Part shown: in pieces, positions 8,091 to 14,276 of the stretch
Layout: the number at the start of each line of letters is the position of its first letter
Position numbering within the stretch: the first letter of the stretch is position 1
Virus record (IMG/VR): IMGVR_UViG_3300046004_001054
Location: 1-34,029 of that record
DNA from: a virus
Direction: 5' to 3' (one strand)
Length of the DNA stretch: 34,029 bases
Notes under the pieces: model-generated
What the model was told of the DNA's origin: nothing
The model's input: the letters and a program-made list of their open reading frames with translations, nothing else
The model's database searches: none
Program-made: the position numbers and the translations under genes

Positions 8091-8327
8091 ATGAAAATAT
8101 CCCACCAACAAGCACGAAAAGAAGTAACCTTGTTCTATATTCAACAAGGGTATTCAAGCCTCTTAAAAGCGTGCGAAACGGCACAAATTAGCTATTCTTC
8201 AATATACAAGCAATTGAACGGAATCAACGCTTTAAAATTGTATTCAATTAAGGAATTGATTGAAAAGCTTAATGAGAAATACACAGCAAAGGAGATTGAC
8301 GGAAAATTAATAATTGTAAGGAGATGA
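8091..8327 (+). CDS. Small helix-turn-helix-like protein
   Basis: A 78-aa protein with a helical N-terminal half around SLLKACETAQISYSSIYKQL, which has the spacing of a helix-turn-helix, and a C-terminal half ending in a beta-like IDGKLIIVRR. The layout closely resembles the 84-aa product at 18379-18633 (same Cys, Tyr, Leu and final basic pattern), so the two may be distant members of one family of phage DNA-binding proteins. It is coupled to the next gene by an ATGA overlap. The target site is unknown. Confidence 0.6.
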   Translation: MKISHQQARKEVTLFYIQQGYSSLLKACETAQISYSSIYKQLNGINALKLYSIKELIEKLNEKYTAKEIDGKLIIVRR

Positions 8328-8527
8328 AAACAGCAGTAGAATGGTTGATTGAAAATTCTCATATAATTCCTAAAAACGAATTGAATAAAAGGGAATTAAT
8401 TAAACAAGCCAAAGAAATGGAGAAACAACAAACAGAACACGCATTTAACGAAAGCCGTTTAACTCATCCAATGATTGGGTTCAAACACGAAACATTTAAA
8501 GACTATTGGAATGAAACAAATCATTAA
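8324..8527 (+). CDS. Small protein of unknown function
   Basis: A 67-aa protein beginning MKTAVEWLIEN, with a central Lys/Glu-rich helix and an aromatic, His-containing C-terminus (FKHETFKDYWNETNH). I recall such AVEWL-type small proteins as frequent in Flavobacterium phages and prophages, without a function. Start and stop overlap both neighbours (4 and 17 bases), supporting translation as part of the early operon. Confidence 0.6.
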   Translation: MKTAVEWLIENSHIIPKNELNKRELIKQAKEMEKQQTEHAFNESRLTHPMIGFKHETFKDYWNETNH

Positions 8528-8615
8528 AACCTTTATAATCTTCGCTGTGATGTACCTGCTATGTTGTGCGTTTTATGCCACGAATGAAATTTTTAAACTA
8601 ATACAAAACCAATGA
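8511..8615 (+). CDS. Tiny membrane peptide, 34 aa
   Basis: ATG at 8511 opens a 34-aa frame whose residues 4-22 (IIKTFIIFAVMYLLCCAFY) are a good membrane helix with two adjacent cysteines. It overlaps the previous gene by 17 bases and the next gene by an ATGA, which places it firmly in the operon. Possible roles are membrane anchoring of a partner, lysis timing or superinfection control; nothing selects between them. Confidence 0.6.
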   Translation: MKQIIKTFIIFAVMYLLCCAFYATNEIFKLIQNQ

Positions 8616-9028
8616 AAAAAGAAAACATTTACGTTGAAATTACCAACGAAACAGAAAGATTAAGAGCGATTGAAATATTGCAGAATGCTGGGGAGGAGAT
8701 AATGAGTTTTAATGATACAGATTTTGAACTTTGCCTTGGTTTTGATAAATTAGTATTCACGAAAGATGGGTGGTGGATAGATGGTTACGCCGATGATTTA
8801 ACCAAAATAACCCTCAACGAACTCGAAGCGCTTTTAAGCCCTAAGAAATCGAATGTGTTTACTGAAGTTCAAGAATTAATAAAACAACATTTCCCCGACA
8901 AGGAATTAATTGTTTCAAATACTAATGATGATTGTTTGAGGAGATTAGAGCAACATCTAATTGATTACTACCCAAAAGGCACTAAAGTAAAGATTAGCAA
9001 GGATAAAATCGAGATTTACCACTCATAA
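8612..9028 (+). CDS. Unassigned early protein
   Basis: A 138-aa acidic, soluble protein. The first 80 residues have an alternating beta/alpha pattern with a Trp-rich turn (KDGWWIDGYADD) and end in a leucine-rich ITLNELEALL helix. The last 55 residues are a separate helix-plus-strand unit ending KVKISKDKIEIYHS. It is the last gene of the operon that starts at 7845 and is followed after 10 bases by copy A of the 14-base repeat. I do not recognise its function. Confidence 0.6.
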   Translation: MKKENIYVEITNETERLRAIEILQNAGEEIMSFNDTDFELCLGFDKLVFTKDGWWIDGYADDLTKITLNELEALLSPKKSNVFTEVQELIKQHFPDKELIVSNTNDDCLRRLEQHLIDYYPKGTKVKISKDKIEIYHS

Positions 9029-9038
9029 CCACAATAAG

Positions 9039-9052
9039 CCGTTCGTCATAAT
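9039..9052 (+). repeat. Intergenic 14-mer, copy A
   Basis: CCGTTCGTCATAAT, starting 11 bases after a stop codon. Here CCGTT (9039-9043) can also pair with AACGG (9053-9057) to make a small hairpin. Two further copies lie at 10235 and 11205. Confidence 0.75.
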
Positions 9053-9101
9053 AACGGAAAACCAACACAATTAACAAGTAATTTTAATCAAAAAACAGAA
9101 T

Positions 9102-10214
9102 ATGAAAAATGAAGTAGTAGTAGTAAATCCGCAAGAATTTGGGATTGAAGAAAACAAAGCAAATGAGTTAATGGGTAATCTGCCACAAATTCAAAGCGAA
9201 CGAAACCAATTAGAAACACCTTACAATGAAGTGTTAAAAATGGATATTGAAAATCCTGAAACGGCAAAAATTGCAAGGGAATTAAGATTGAAAATTCGAG
9301 ATAATCGAACTAAAGGAATTGCAGTTTGGCACAAAACAACTAAGGAAGTTTTTTTACGTGCTGGTCAATTTGTTGACGCTGTTAAAAATCGTGAGATTGC
9401 AATTAACGAGCGTATGGAATCAAACTTAGAAGAGATTGAAAAGTACGCCGAAAACAAAGAACGTGAACGAATTGAAGCGTTAAAGCAAGCACGTATTGCA
9501 GAACTTGAACCATTTAGCGAATTTGTGCCTTTTGGTATTGATTTAGGAACTTTAAGTGAATCGGACTACAATAACGTTTTGAACGGTGCTAAACTTCAAT
9601 TACAAGCCAAAAAAAACGCTGAATTAAAAGCGGAACAAGAACGAATTGAAACGGAACGTTTAGCGGAAATCGAAAGACAAAAAGAAATCAAACGCCTACA
9701 AGTTATTCAATCCAACAAAGAGCAACTTTTACCGCTTTCACAATGGATTATTAATTTTGATTTAATTGATTTTGAAACGGTTGATTTAACAGCTACAATT
9801 GAATCAGCTAAAAAAATGAAAGCCGACCACGATGCAAAAGTAGAAGCACAACGAATCGAAAACGAACGTTTAAAGGCGGAACGTGAGAAAGCACAAAAAG
9901 AAGCAAAACAACTCGAAGCTAAACGTCAAGCAGAATTGGAAGCAGAACGTGAGAAACAAGCTAAAATACAAGCTGAATTAGACGCTGAAAAAGAACGTCA
10001 AGCGAAAGCAGAACGTGAAAGATTAGCGAAGTTAGAAGCTGAAAAGTTAGAAGCTGAAAAGTTAGCAAAAGCACCAATTAAGAAACAAATGGAGGCTTGG
10101 ATTAACTTATTTGAAATTCCTACAACTGAATTAGATAACGATGTTGTAAAAGAAATTCAACAAAAATTTGACGCTTTCAAAACTTGGAGTAAATCACAGA
10201 TTAGTAAGTTTTAA
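9102..10214 (+). CDS. Coiled-coil protein, possibly DNA-associated
   Basis: A 370-aa highly charged protein. Residues 1-120 form a helical domain, residues about 165-200 and 245-330 are long Glu/Lys/Ala/Gln coiled coils, and residues 330-370 make a compact C-terminal unit ending in a basic helix. The overall shape recalls DUF1351-type proteins that sit beside recombination or single-strand-binding genes in other phages; that likeness is from memory. A 15-base tandem duplication encodes two KLEAE units near residue 315. It stands as its own unit, with copy A of the 14-mer before it and copy B after it. Confidence 0.6.
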   Translation: MKNEVVVVNPQEFGIEENKANELMGNLPQIQSERNQLETPYNEVLKMDIENPETAKIARELRLKIRDNRTKGIAVWHKTTKEVFLRAGQFVDAVKNREIAINERMESNLEEIEKYAENKERERIEALKQARIAELEPFSEFVPFGIDLGTLSESDYNNVLNGAKLQLQAKKNAELKAEQERIETERLAEIERQKEIKRLQVIQSNKEQLLPLSQWIINFDLIDFETVDLTATIESAKKMKADHDAKVEAQRIENERLKAEREKAQKEAKQLEAKRQAELEAEREKQAKIQAELDAEKERQAKAERERLAKLEAEKLEAEKLAKAPIKKQMEAWINLFEIPTTELDNDVVKEIQQKFDAFKTWSKSQISKF

Positions 10215-10230
10215 CCATCTATCAGTCATC

Positions 10231-10270
10231 AAAGCCGTTCGTCATAATTCCACAAATCGGAAGGCTTTTA
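10231..10270 (+). terminator. Terminator-like hairpin enclosing 14-mer copy B
   Basis: AAAGCC (10231-10236) pairs with GGCTTT (10263-10268), followed by TTA rather than a long T run, 16 bases past the coiled-coil gene. CCG (10235-10237) and CGG (10258-10260) offer an alternative inner pairing. It probably ends transcription weakly. Confidence 0.6.
10235..10248 (+). repeat. Intergenic 14-mer, copy B
   Basis: CCGTTCGTCATAAT, identical to copy A, 21 bases after the stop codon of the coiled-coil gene and inside a terminator-like hairpin. Confidence 0.75.
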
Positions 10271-10286
10271 ACTTTAATTTAGCAAT

Positions 10287-10604
10287 ATGAAAAACGAAAC
10301 AATCCAAGAGAAACTATCAAGACTTAATTTAGTCGAACGAAATTCACTTTACAAGCAATGCGACATATGTAAAGGCGATGCAACAATAGTAGTAAATGCA
10401 GACTTCAACGAAAATCCAATTTACGACGAAACAGAACATTGCCCTATTTGCTCAACTGGTAAAATTGGCAACAAAGAAGTGATTGAGGAGCGAATGTTTG
10501 AATACGAATGTTTGATTGTTAAGATTAACGACAAAATCAAACGTTTGCAAGAATTAGCGAATGAAGTTGAGGAGCATAGATATTGGTTAAGAAAACGATC
10601 ATGA
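10287..10604 (+). CDS. Small zinc-ribbon protein
   Basis: A 105-aa protein with two Cys-x-x-Cys knuckles, CDIC near residue 25 and CPIC near residue 52, spaced as in a zinc ribbon. A charged helix rich in Glu, Lys and Leu fills the C-terminal half. Such proteins often bind nucleic acid or bridge proteins; this one lies in the early region and may be a regulator. It is joined to the next gene by an ATGA overlap. Confidence 0.65.
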   Translation: MKNETIQEKLSRLNLVERNSLYKQCDICKGDATIVVNADFNENPIYDETEHCPICSTGKIGNKEVIEERMFEYECLIVKINDKIKRLQELANEVEEHRYWLRKRS

Positions 10605-10819
10605 CAACAGCAACCATAAACATCACATTCGAGGGAAACAATACCTATTTATTTCACGTCGTTGGATTAGCAGTCGAGCAACTCAAAGAGGGGGTTCAAA
10701 AGGGCAAAGTACACCGTAACGGAATAACAGCAGAATTTGAACAAGAAATAATAATCGATTATGAAAAACTTGATATTCGACACGAAAACGGAAATATTAT
10801 AATTAAATCTAAGGTATGA
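10601..10819 (+). CDS. Small beta-rich protein
   Basis: A 72-aa protein read from the ATG at 10601, which overlaps the preceding stop by ATGA; an upstream ATG at 10583 would add six residues but lies inside the previous gene. The sequence alternates short hydrophobic strands (ATINITFEGN, IIIDYEKLDI, NIIIKSKV) and has no membrane helix or cysteines. No family recognised. Coupled to the next tiny gene by another overlap. Confidence 0.6.
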   Translation: MTTATINITFEGNNTYLFHVVGLAVEQLKEGVQKGKVHRNGITAEFEQEIIIDYEKLDIRHENGNIIIKSKV

Positions 10820-10938
10820 GAACTTGCATTTACAAAGGAGTTGAATGCGCGATAATTAGCGACCATTTGAACTACACGATCATTCTATTTGAGGGCAATG
10901 AAATCAAAGTTACATCAACACAAATTAAGAAGTTATGA
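10816..10938 (+). CDS. Tiny protein, 40 aa
   Basis: ATG at 10816 opens a 40-aa frame starting MRTCIYKGVECAIISD and ending at TGA 10938. Both ends share ATGA overlaps with neighbours, so it is very likely translated. It looks like a small SH3-like or beta-barrel fold (short strands, two cysteines), a common type of phage inhibitor peptide, but this is only an impression. Confidence 0.6.
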   Translation: MRTCIYKGVECAIISDHLNYTIILFEGNEIKVTSTQIKKL

Positions 10939-11198
10939 GCAGAAAACTAACGCCAAATGAAAAACTTATTGCAGTAGTTGGAATTTTGCCAGTACTCGCT
11001 GATTTAATGGAAGATGTTAAATTGTTTCAGCTATCCAAGAAGTACGGAAATCTTTTTATTGATGAAGTACGCAAAGTTGATAACACAATCATTAGAGACG
11101 CTGAATTAGATGCACAATCGCAACAAGTAAACATACAGCGCGCGTTTGTTCAATGGTTGCAGAATGAGTTTGTAGAGCAAGAAACCATTCATAATTGA
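10935..11198 (+). CDS. Small helical protein, paralogue of 14273-14509
   Basis: An 87-aa alpha-helical protein starting with a short polar leader and then KLIAVVGILPVLADLMED. Over 73 aligned residues it is identical at about 57 positions to the product at 14273-14509. The most conserved part is FIDEVRKVDNTII followed by AQSQQVNIQRAF. No enzyme motif is visible; a helical bundle that binds protein partners is plausible. It is the last gene before copy C of the 14-mer. Confidence 0.65.
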   Translation: MSRKLTPNEKLIAVVGILPVLADLMEDVKLFQLSKKYGNLFIDEVRKVDNTIIRDAELDAQSQQVNIQRAFVQWLQNEFVEQETIHN

Positions 11199-11204
11199 TA
11201 TTTA

Positions 11205-11218
11205 CCGTTCGTCACAAT
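11205..11218 (+). repeat. Intergenic 14-mer, copy C
   Basis: CCGTTCGTCACAAT, one base different from copies A and B, 7 bases after a stop codon and upstream of a structured intergenic region. Confidence 0.7.
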
Positions 11219-11245
11219 AGTATAAAATTAACGAAATAAAGGAAG

Positions 11246-11320
11246 TAGATTTGATAAAAAATTAGCGGTCTGCGGTCGCAACCCCTCCGAGTAGAATCGG
11301 CAACTATTCCGAGGGGTTTA
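11246..11320 (+). ncRNA. Candidate structured small RNA or leader
   Basis: A -7 box TAGATTTG (11246-11253) without a clear -33 box is followed by a GC-rich island in this AT-rich genome. It includes two GCGGTC-type repeats (11265-11277) and a stem of AACCCCTC (11280-11287) with GAGGGGTT (11311-11318). The 23-base loop can form a smaller CGA/TCG stem. The T tract after the long stem is poor, so it is not a typical terminator. It could be a short non-coding RNA of about 60 bases, or the processed leader of the gene at 11346. Confidence is limited by the lack of a known family. Confidence 0.42.
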
Positions 11321-11345
11321 ACAAGTAACTAATAAAACAAACAAT

Positions 11346-11597
11346 ATGAACACTTACAACATCACTATCGGCTCATTAGCCTTAATCGGAACGGGATTCT
11401 CGATTCTGTTAACTTTGAAGTACATCACTTTGAAAACGTACTACAAGCGTAAATGCGAACGTCACGACCAACTTAATGAGCAATTAGCAACAGCTAACGA
11501 TATGCTTAGAGATTTGTTTGCAGAGGACAAAAGAAAGAATGCTAAATTGTTAGCGAAAAATCAAGAAATTCAACAACTTAAAGAACAAGCGAAATGA
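11346..11597 (+). CDS. Membrane-anchored coiled-coil protein
   Basis: An 83-aa protein with one membrane helix at about residues 8-27 (IGSLALIGTGFSILLTLKYI) and a basic stretch just after it, which suggests that the C-terminal coiled coil (residues 40-80) lies in the cytoplasm. The next gene encodes another short coiled coil and overlaps it by 4 bases, so the two could interact. Function unknown. Confidence 0.62.
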   Translation: MNTYNITIGSLALIGTGFSILLTLKYITLKTYYKRKCERHDQLNEQLATANDMLRDLFAEDKRKNAKLLAKNQEIQQLKEQAK

Positions 11598-11833
11598 GTA
11601 ACGAAAGACACCTAAAAGAAACGATCCAACGACAAGCGGATACGATCAAAGAATTAGAAGCCGATTACAATGACGAATTTGTAAAAGGGCAAATGAAAAC
11701 AGCCGAAATCGGAATACTAAGAGACCAACTCAAAACACTTCAAAACATTCAAAACTACTTAGAAGACCGATTGAAAGACAATGAGGAGTTTCAGCAAGTG
11801 ATTAGAGATTTGGAAGGAGGTAACGAATGTTAG
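11594..11833 (+). CDS. Small coiled-coil protein
   Basis: A 79-aa, almost wholly helical protein with heptads from residue 5 to 70, many Gln, Glu, Lys and Leu, and a Gly-Gly-Asn tail. It begins in an ATGA overlap with a membrane-anchored coiled coil and overlaps the next gene by 7 bases. Pairing with the upstream product is a reasonable guess; no specific function is evident. Confidence 0.6.
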   Translation: MSNERHLKETIQRQADTIKELEADYNDEFVKGQMKTAEIGILRDQLKTLQNIQNYLEDRLKDNEEFQQVIRDLEGGNEC

Positions 11834-12033
11834 TAAATTTAGATTTATTAAGAACCTCAAAGGAGGTCGCTACTATGCTGAAATGTTCAGTTCGTAACGT
11901 TTCACACCTTGTTAAAGCTGAAAAGCTAAAACCTATTAAAGTACTTGAGAATGAAACTTTTTTGTTTCACGTAAAAGATATTGATAATTTTTTAGCTAAT
12001 TATAAAATCCAAAAAAGAAAACCAAGCAAATGA
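11827..12033 (+). CDS. Excisionase-like helix-turn-helix protein
   Basis: A 68-aa protein whose first 45 residues (LLRTSKEVATMLKCSVRNVSHLVKAEKL) match the winged helix-turn-helix pattern of the MerR/excisionase type: a helix starting after Thr-Ser-Lys-Glu-Val-Ala, a turn, and a recognition helix with basic residues. A short wing (KPIKVLENETFLFHVKDI) follows, then a Lys/Arg-rich tail. It probably binds DNA as a local regulator. No integrase is present, so excision is unlikely to be its role. Confidence 0.72.
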   Translation: MLVNLDLLRTSKEVATMLKCSVRNVSHLVKAEKLKPIKVLENETFLFHVKDIDNFLANYKIQKRKPSK

Positions 12034-12173
12034 AAAAACTAAACCTTATGCTAGCTTACATCGTTGCGATGTGCATAGCAGTACCGACAGCGTCAATTCT
12101 TGTAATAAGAAAACACAAGAAAGTAAAAATTGAAATGAAAAGAGAATTTGTTGATTCAGTAAAAATTAAGTAA
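12030..12173 (+). CDS. Tiny membrane protein, 47 aa
   Basis: ATG at 12030 overlaps the previous stop by ATGA. Residues 5-26 (NLMLAYIVAMCIAVPTASILVI) form one membrane helix, followed by a positively charged segment RKHKKVKIEMKRE, so the C-terminus should stay inside. It is the first gene of a run that leads to the endolysin and may help control lysis. Confidence 0.6.
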   Translation: MKKLNLMLAYIVAMCIAVPTASILVIRKHKKVKIEMKREFVDSVKIK

Positions 12174-12174
12174 G

Positions 12175-12339
12175 ATGAAAGAATTTATACTTAGAAACTA
12201 TAACATTTTAATTCCGTTTATTACTATGTGGATTCAATTTTTATTAATGGCACTTGGGTCATATTATGGAGTTTACCACTTCTTGTTTTGGTTCTTTATT
12301 TTCTTAATTTCGTCAACTTATAAACTTTCAAGGTTATGA
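12175..12339 (+). CDS. Two-helix membrane protein, holin candidate
   Basis: A 54-aa protein with hydrophobic segments at about residues 10-28 (ILIPFITMWIQFLLMALG) and 31-48 (GVYHFLFWFFIFLISS), separated by a short turn and ending with a basic tail. It lies two bases after the 47-aa gene and overlaps the spanin-like gene by ATGA. Two helices, very small size and the place upstream of spanin and endolysin make it the best holin candidate in the cassette. Confidence 0.6.
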   Translation: MKEFILRNYNILIPFITMWIQFLLMALGSYYGVYHFLFWFFIFLISSTYKLSRL

Positions 12340-12803
12340 AACTAAACTACCTAAAAATTAGCGCATTCTTATTGGGTGCGCTTTACATCGTGGGAATGTT
12401 GTATTTTCTTTACGGATGTAGCGCAAATTACCACTTTACTAAATTCCTAAACAAAGGCGGTAAAATCGAAACTAAGACCGATACTATACAGGTGCAAAAA
12501 ACAATAAAAGTAAACGGCAAGGATTCAATTATATTTGTTGAGATGCCGTTAAATTGCCCTGAAGTACAAATACCACCTACACGTCAAGAAATACGCTACA
12601 AATATAAGTTAAAGCGAGATTCAATTGAAACGGTAAGATTTGTAACTAAGTGGAAAACGAAACTTGTTAAGATTGAAAAGAAAGCGGAGGTAAAGAACAA
12701 GAAAACTGAAAGTAAAGCTAATTTATGGTGGTTGTGGTTAGTTATCGGTTGGTTTATAGGTTTATTTGTTGGTGCTTATTTAATTTATAGGATAGTTAAA
12801 TGA
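12336..12803 (+). CDS. Unimolecular-spanin candidate
   Basis: A 155-aa protein with a hydrophobic N-terminus ending in LYGC at about residue 28, which reads as a slightly atypical lipobox, a periplasmic middle part (residues 30-125) of beta and charged helical segments, and a C-terminal membrane helix (residues about 130-150, WWLWLVIGWFIGLFVGAYLI). An N-terminal lipid anchor plus a C-terminal inner-membrane helix is the layout of u-spanins such as that of phage T1, which fuse inner and outer membranes at the end of lysis. The neighbours are a two-helix protein and the endolysin. Without lipid attachment, it would be a plain double-spanning membrane protein. Confidence 0.6.
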   Translation: MKLNYLKISAFLLGALYIVGMLYFLYGCSANYHFTKFLNKGGKIETKTDTIQVQKTIKVNGKDSIIFVEMPLNCPEVQIPPTRQEIRYKYKLKRDSIETVRFVTKWKTKLVKIEKKAEVKNKKTESKANLWWLWLVIGWFIGLFVGAYLIYRIVK

Positions 12804-12880
12804 ACCTCCGCAACCTACTCTACGAATTATTAATAACTTTGATTATAACTTACATTATTTATCTAATATTTTTGAAATGA
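12800..12880 (+). CDS. 26-aa membrane peptide in the lysis cassette
   Basis: MNLRNLLYELL followed by a hydrophobic helix ending LIFLK. ATG at 12800 overlaps the spanin-like stop and its own stop overlaps the endolysin start, both as ATGA. It has one membrane segment of about 16-18 residues. The perfect coupling on both sides argues that it is translated. It might tune holin timing or just keep ribosomes in phase for the endolysin. Confidence 0.55.
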   Translation: MNLRNLLYELLITLIITYIIYLIFLK

Positions 12881-13446
12881 AACCAACTATCGACCAAGTA
12901 ATAAAAGCAATGGAAAAAATAGGAGCGACTATATTTCGTGAACCTAATTCAATAAATCTTTTTGGAGTGCGAACCAACGAAAATACAGCGGATACGTTCA
13001 ATGATTGGGGCGGTGCTTTCTATTGGGATTCCAAAGGTAAACTACACGAGTTAATAATTCAAATTACAACAGATGCTGGGGTTTTCTATCGATTACACCC
13101 TATGAATAAGTTAGGAACTGCAATCCTTGTTCACGATAAACAATATAGAGGTTGTTACCAATTGATGGATAAAGGGCACAACGGAACGAAAGCATTTCGA
13201 CAAATTAAACCAATGTTGTATTGGAGGGATAACGACAAAGATTCACAATTAGAAAGCGGTGGTAAAATTTACAGCGAAATAGCATTTACAAACTTTCATT
13301 ATATGGGGCGTGGAGTAACTGTTGATAATTGGAGCGCTGGTTGTCAAGGTGCAAGCGTTGCTAATATGAATCGTTTGTATGCCTTTGTTGAGGTTCAAAA
13401 ATCTAGGGTTTACAGTTACACTTTGATCCACGAAACGACGCTATAA
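12877..13446 (+). CDS. Endolysin, L,D-transpeptidase-like fold
   Basis: A 189-aa protein without a signal peptide, so it needs a holin to reach the cell wall. The C-terminal part has His141 and an SAGC motif with Ser153 and Cys156. The spacing fits the catalytic H-x(14-17)-S-x-G-C pattern of YkuD-type L,D-transpeptidase folds, which in phages serve as peptidoglycan cross-link hydrolases. A conserved aromatic and Gly-rich region spans residues 40-75. It ends the lysis cassette and is followed by a terminator. Sequence resemblance beyond the active-site motif was not tested. Confidence 0.72.
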   Translation: MKPTIDQVIKAMEKIGATIFREPNSINLFGVRTNENTADTFNDWGGAFYWDSKGKLHELIIQITTDAGVFYRLHPMNKLGTAILVHDKQYRGCYQLMDKGHNGTKAFRQIKPMLYWRDNDKDSQLESGGKIYSEIAFTNFHYMGRGVTVDNWSAGCQGASVANMNRLYAFVEVQKSRVYSYTLIHETTL

Positions 13447-13471
13447 ATTCGGAGCTGATAGCCTGAATTTT

Positions 13472-13498
13472 AACCGCTTAGAAATAGGCGGTTTTTTT
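13472..13498 (+). terminator. Intrinsic terminator after the endolysin
   Basis: AACCGCTT (13472-13479) pairs with AGGCGGTT (13486-13493), one G-T pair included, around a 6-base loop and runs into seven Ts. It lies 25 bases after the endolysin stop and insulates the next promoter. Confidence 0.9.
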
Positions 13499-13500
13499 AT

Positions 13501-13520
13501 TTTCAATTATTTTCAATTAT
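13501..13520. repeat. Tandem 10-mer upstream of a promoter
   Basis: The 10-mer TTTCAATTAT occurs twice in direct tandem, ending 13 bases before the -33 region of the promoter at 13534. One helical turn per unit would put both copies on the same face of DNA, which would suit an activator or repressor; it could also be simple AT-rich sequence. Confidence 0.5.
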
Positions 13521-13533
13521 TTTTAATAAAAGT

Positions 13534-13564
13534 ATTGTTTATTAATTATTTGTACTTATATTTG
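13534..13564 (+). promoter_or_regulatory. Promoter of the second early operon
   Basis: ATTG (13534-13537), 19 bases, then TATATTTG (13557-13564): a near-perfect match to the Bacteroidetes consensus. The first ATG is at 13590, 26 bases after the -7 box. It follows a terminator and leads the run of small genes and the cytosine methyltransferase. Confidence 0.8.
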
Positions 13565-13589
13565 TGGACACTTTAAAACTAAACACAAT

Positions 13590-13721
13590 ATGAAAGCAAC
13601 CGTAAAAACAAAAAATCCTTATACGTTTCCAACTTATACTGTAATGATTGGTAAAGAAATAATCAAAGGATTTTATTCTAAAAAAGAAGCAATTGAATTT
13701 AAAAACAATTTAAACAAATAA
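13590..13721 (+). CDS. Small protein, 43 aa
   Basis: A 43-aa basic protein starting MKATVKTKNPYTFP and ending in a Lys/Asn-rich helix. It is the first gene after the promoter at 13534. The sequence suggests three short strands and a helix (like small DNA-mimic or zinc-free ribbon folds), but there is no diagnostic motif. Function unknown. Confidence 0.58.
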   Translation: MKATVKTKNPYTFPTYTVMIGKEIIKGFYSKKEAIEFKNNLNK

Positions 13722-13723
13722 CA

Positions 13724-13804
13724 ATGGAAGGGGAAATCGTTTACTTACTGATCTTATATTCAATAGCAGCAACAATTAAAATTTTAATTCTAAAAAATAA
13801 ATAA
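13724..13804 (+). CDS. 26-aa membrane peptide
   Basis: ATG at 13724, two bases after the previous stop. The frame starts MEGEIVYLLILYSIAATIK and ends NK; residues 5-23 are hydrophobic. Its stop overlaps the next start (TAATG). Small coding length makes this call weaker than its neighbours, but the spacing supports it. Confidence 0.48.
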   Translation: MEGEIVYLLILYSIAATIKILILKNK

Positions 13805-13932
13805 TGAAAAACGAGCGAAACGCAGGACGCAAAAAAGTAACTGAAGGAACGAAGCTAATTATTACCGTTCCAAAGTTCAACAAGGCAAAAATAATCGAGT
13901 TAATAAAACCTTTAATTGTTTACGATAAATGA
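13804..13932 (+). CDS. Small basic protein, 42 aa
   Basis: A 42-aa, strongly basic protein beginning MKNERNAGRKKVTEGTK. The opening RNAGRKK patch is like short phage DNA-binding peptides, and the middle ITVPKFNKAKIIELIK fits a ribbon-helix segment. It may bind DNA as an oligomer. The start codon is shared with the previous stop and its own stop overlaps the next start, so it is well supported as a gene but not functionally assigned. Confidence 0.58.
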   Translation: MKNERNAGRKKVTEGTKLIITVPKFNKAKIIELIKPLIVYDK

Positions 13933-14276
13933 AAGCATCAGATTTAAGGATTGGAAATTACATTGATTATGAAACCGAAAGGAAAATTGTAACAATGCAA
14001 ACTACGTATGAATACATAAGGTTGATACATAACGGAAATAAGAATTTTAAACCAATTGAATTAACTGAGGAATGGCTGTTAAAATTTGGCTTTGAAAAAA
14101 AATACGATGATTTTAACTGGTACATAAAAGGTAATTATTGCTTTTCTTTTTTAAAAGAATTAGATTTAATTGTATTTAAAATAAAATTTCAAACAGTAGA
14201 TATTTGCACAATCAAATACGTACACGAAGCACAAAACATTTACTTTGCACTAACCATGGAGGAGTTGAGCTTATGA
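13929..14276 (+). CDS. Conserved phage protein of unknown function
   Basis: A 115-aa protein with an N-terminal strand pair (MKASDLRIGNYI), a central helix ending in TEEWLLKFGFEK, and a C-terminal segment YVHEAQNIYFALT. I recall this set of motifs as a widespread family in Bacteroidetes phages and prophages, without a known role. It is soluble, without cysteine clusters apart from two near the end. ATGA overlaps join it to both neighbours. Confidence 0.68.
   Translation: MKASDLRIGNYIDYETERKIVTMQTTYEYIRLIHNGNKNFKPIELTEEWLLKFGFEKKYDDFNWYIKGNYCFSFLKELDLIVFKIKFQTVDICTIKYVHEAQNIYFALTMEELSL

Noticed and set aside
9600-10080. CRISPR-like or satellite repeats in the Glu/Lys-rich gene
   Set aside because: The repeats are codon-level echoes of a coiled coil, apart from one 15-base tandem copy; there are no spacers.
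11827-12033. Excisionase, implying a temperate phage
   Set aside because: The fold fits but there is no integrase or attachment-like repeat; the protein is as likely an ordinary regulator.
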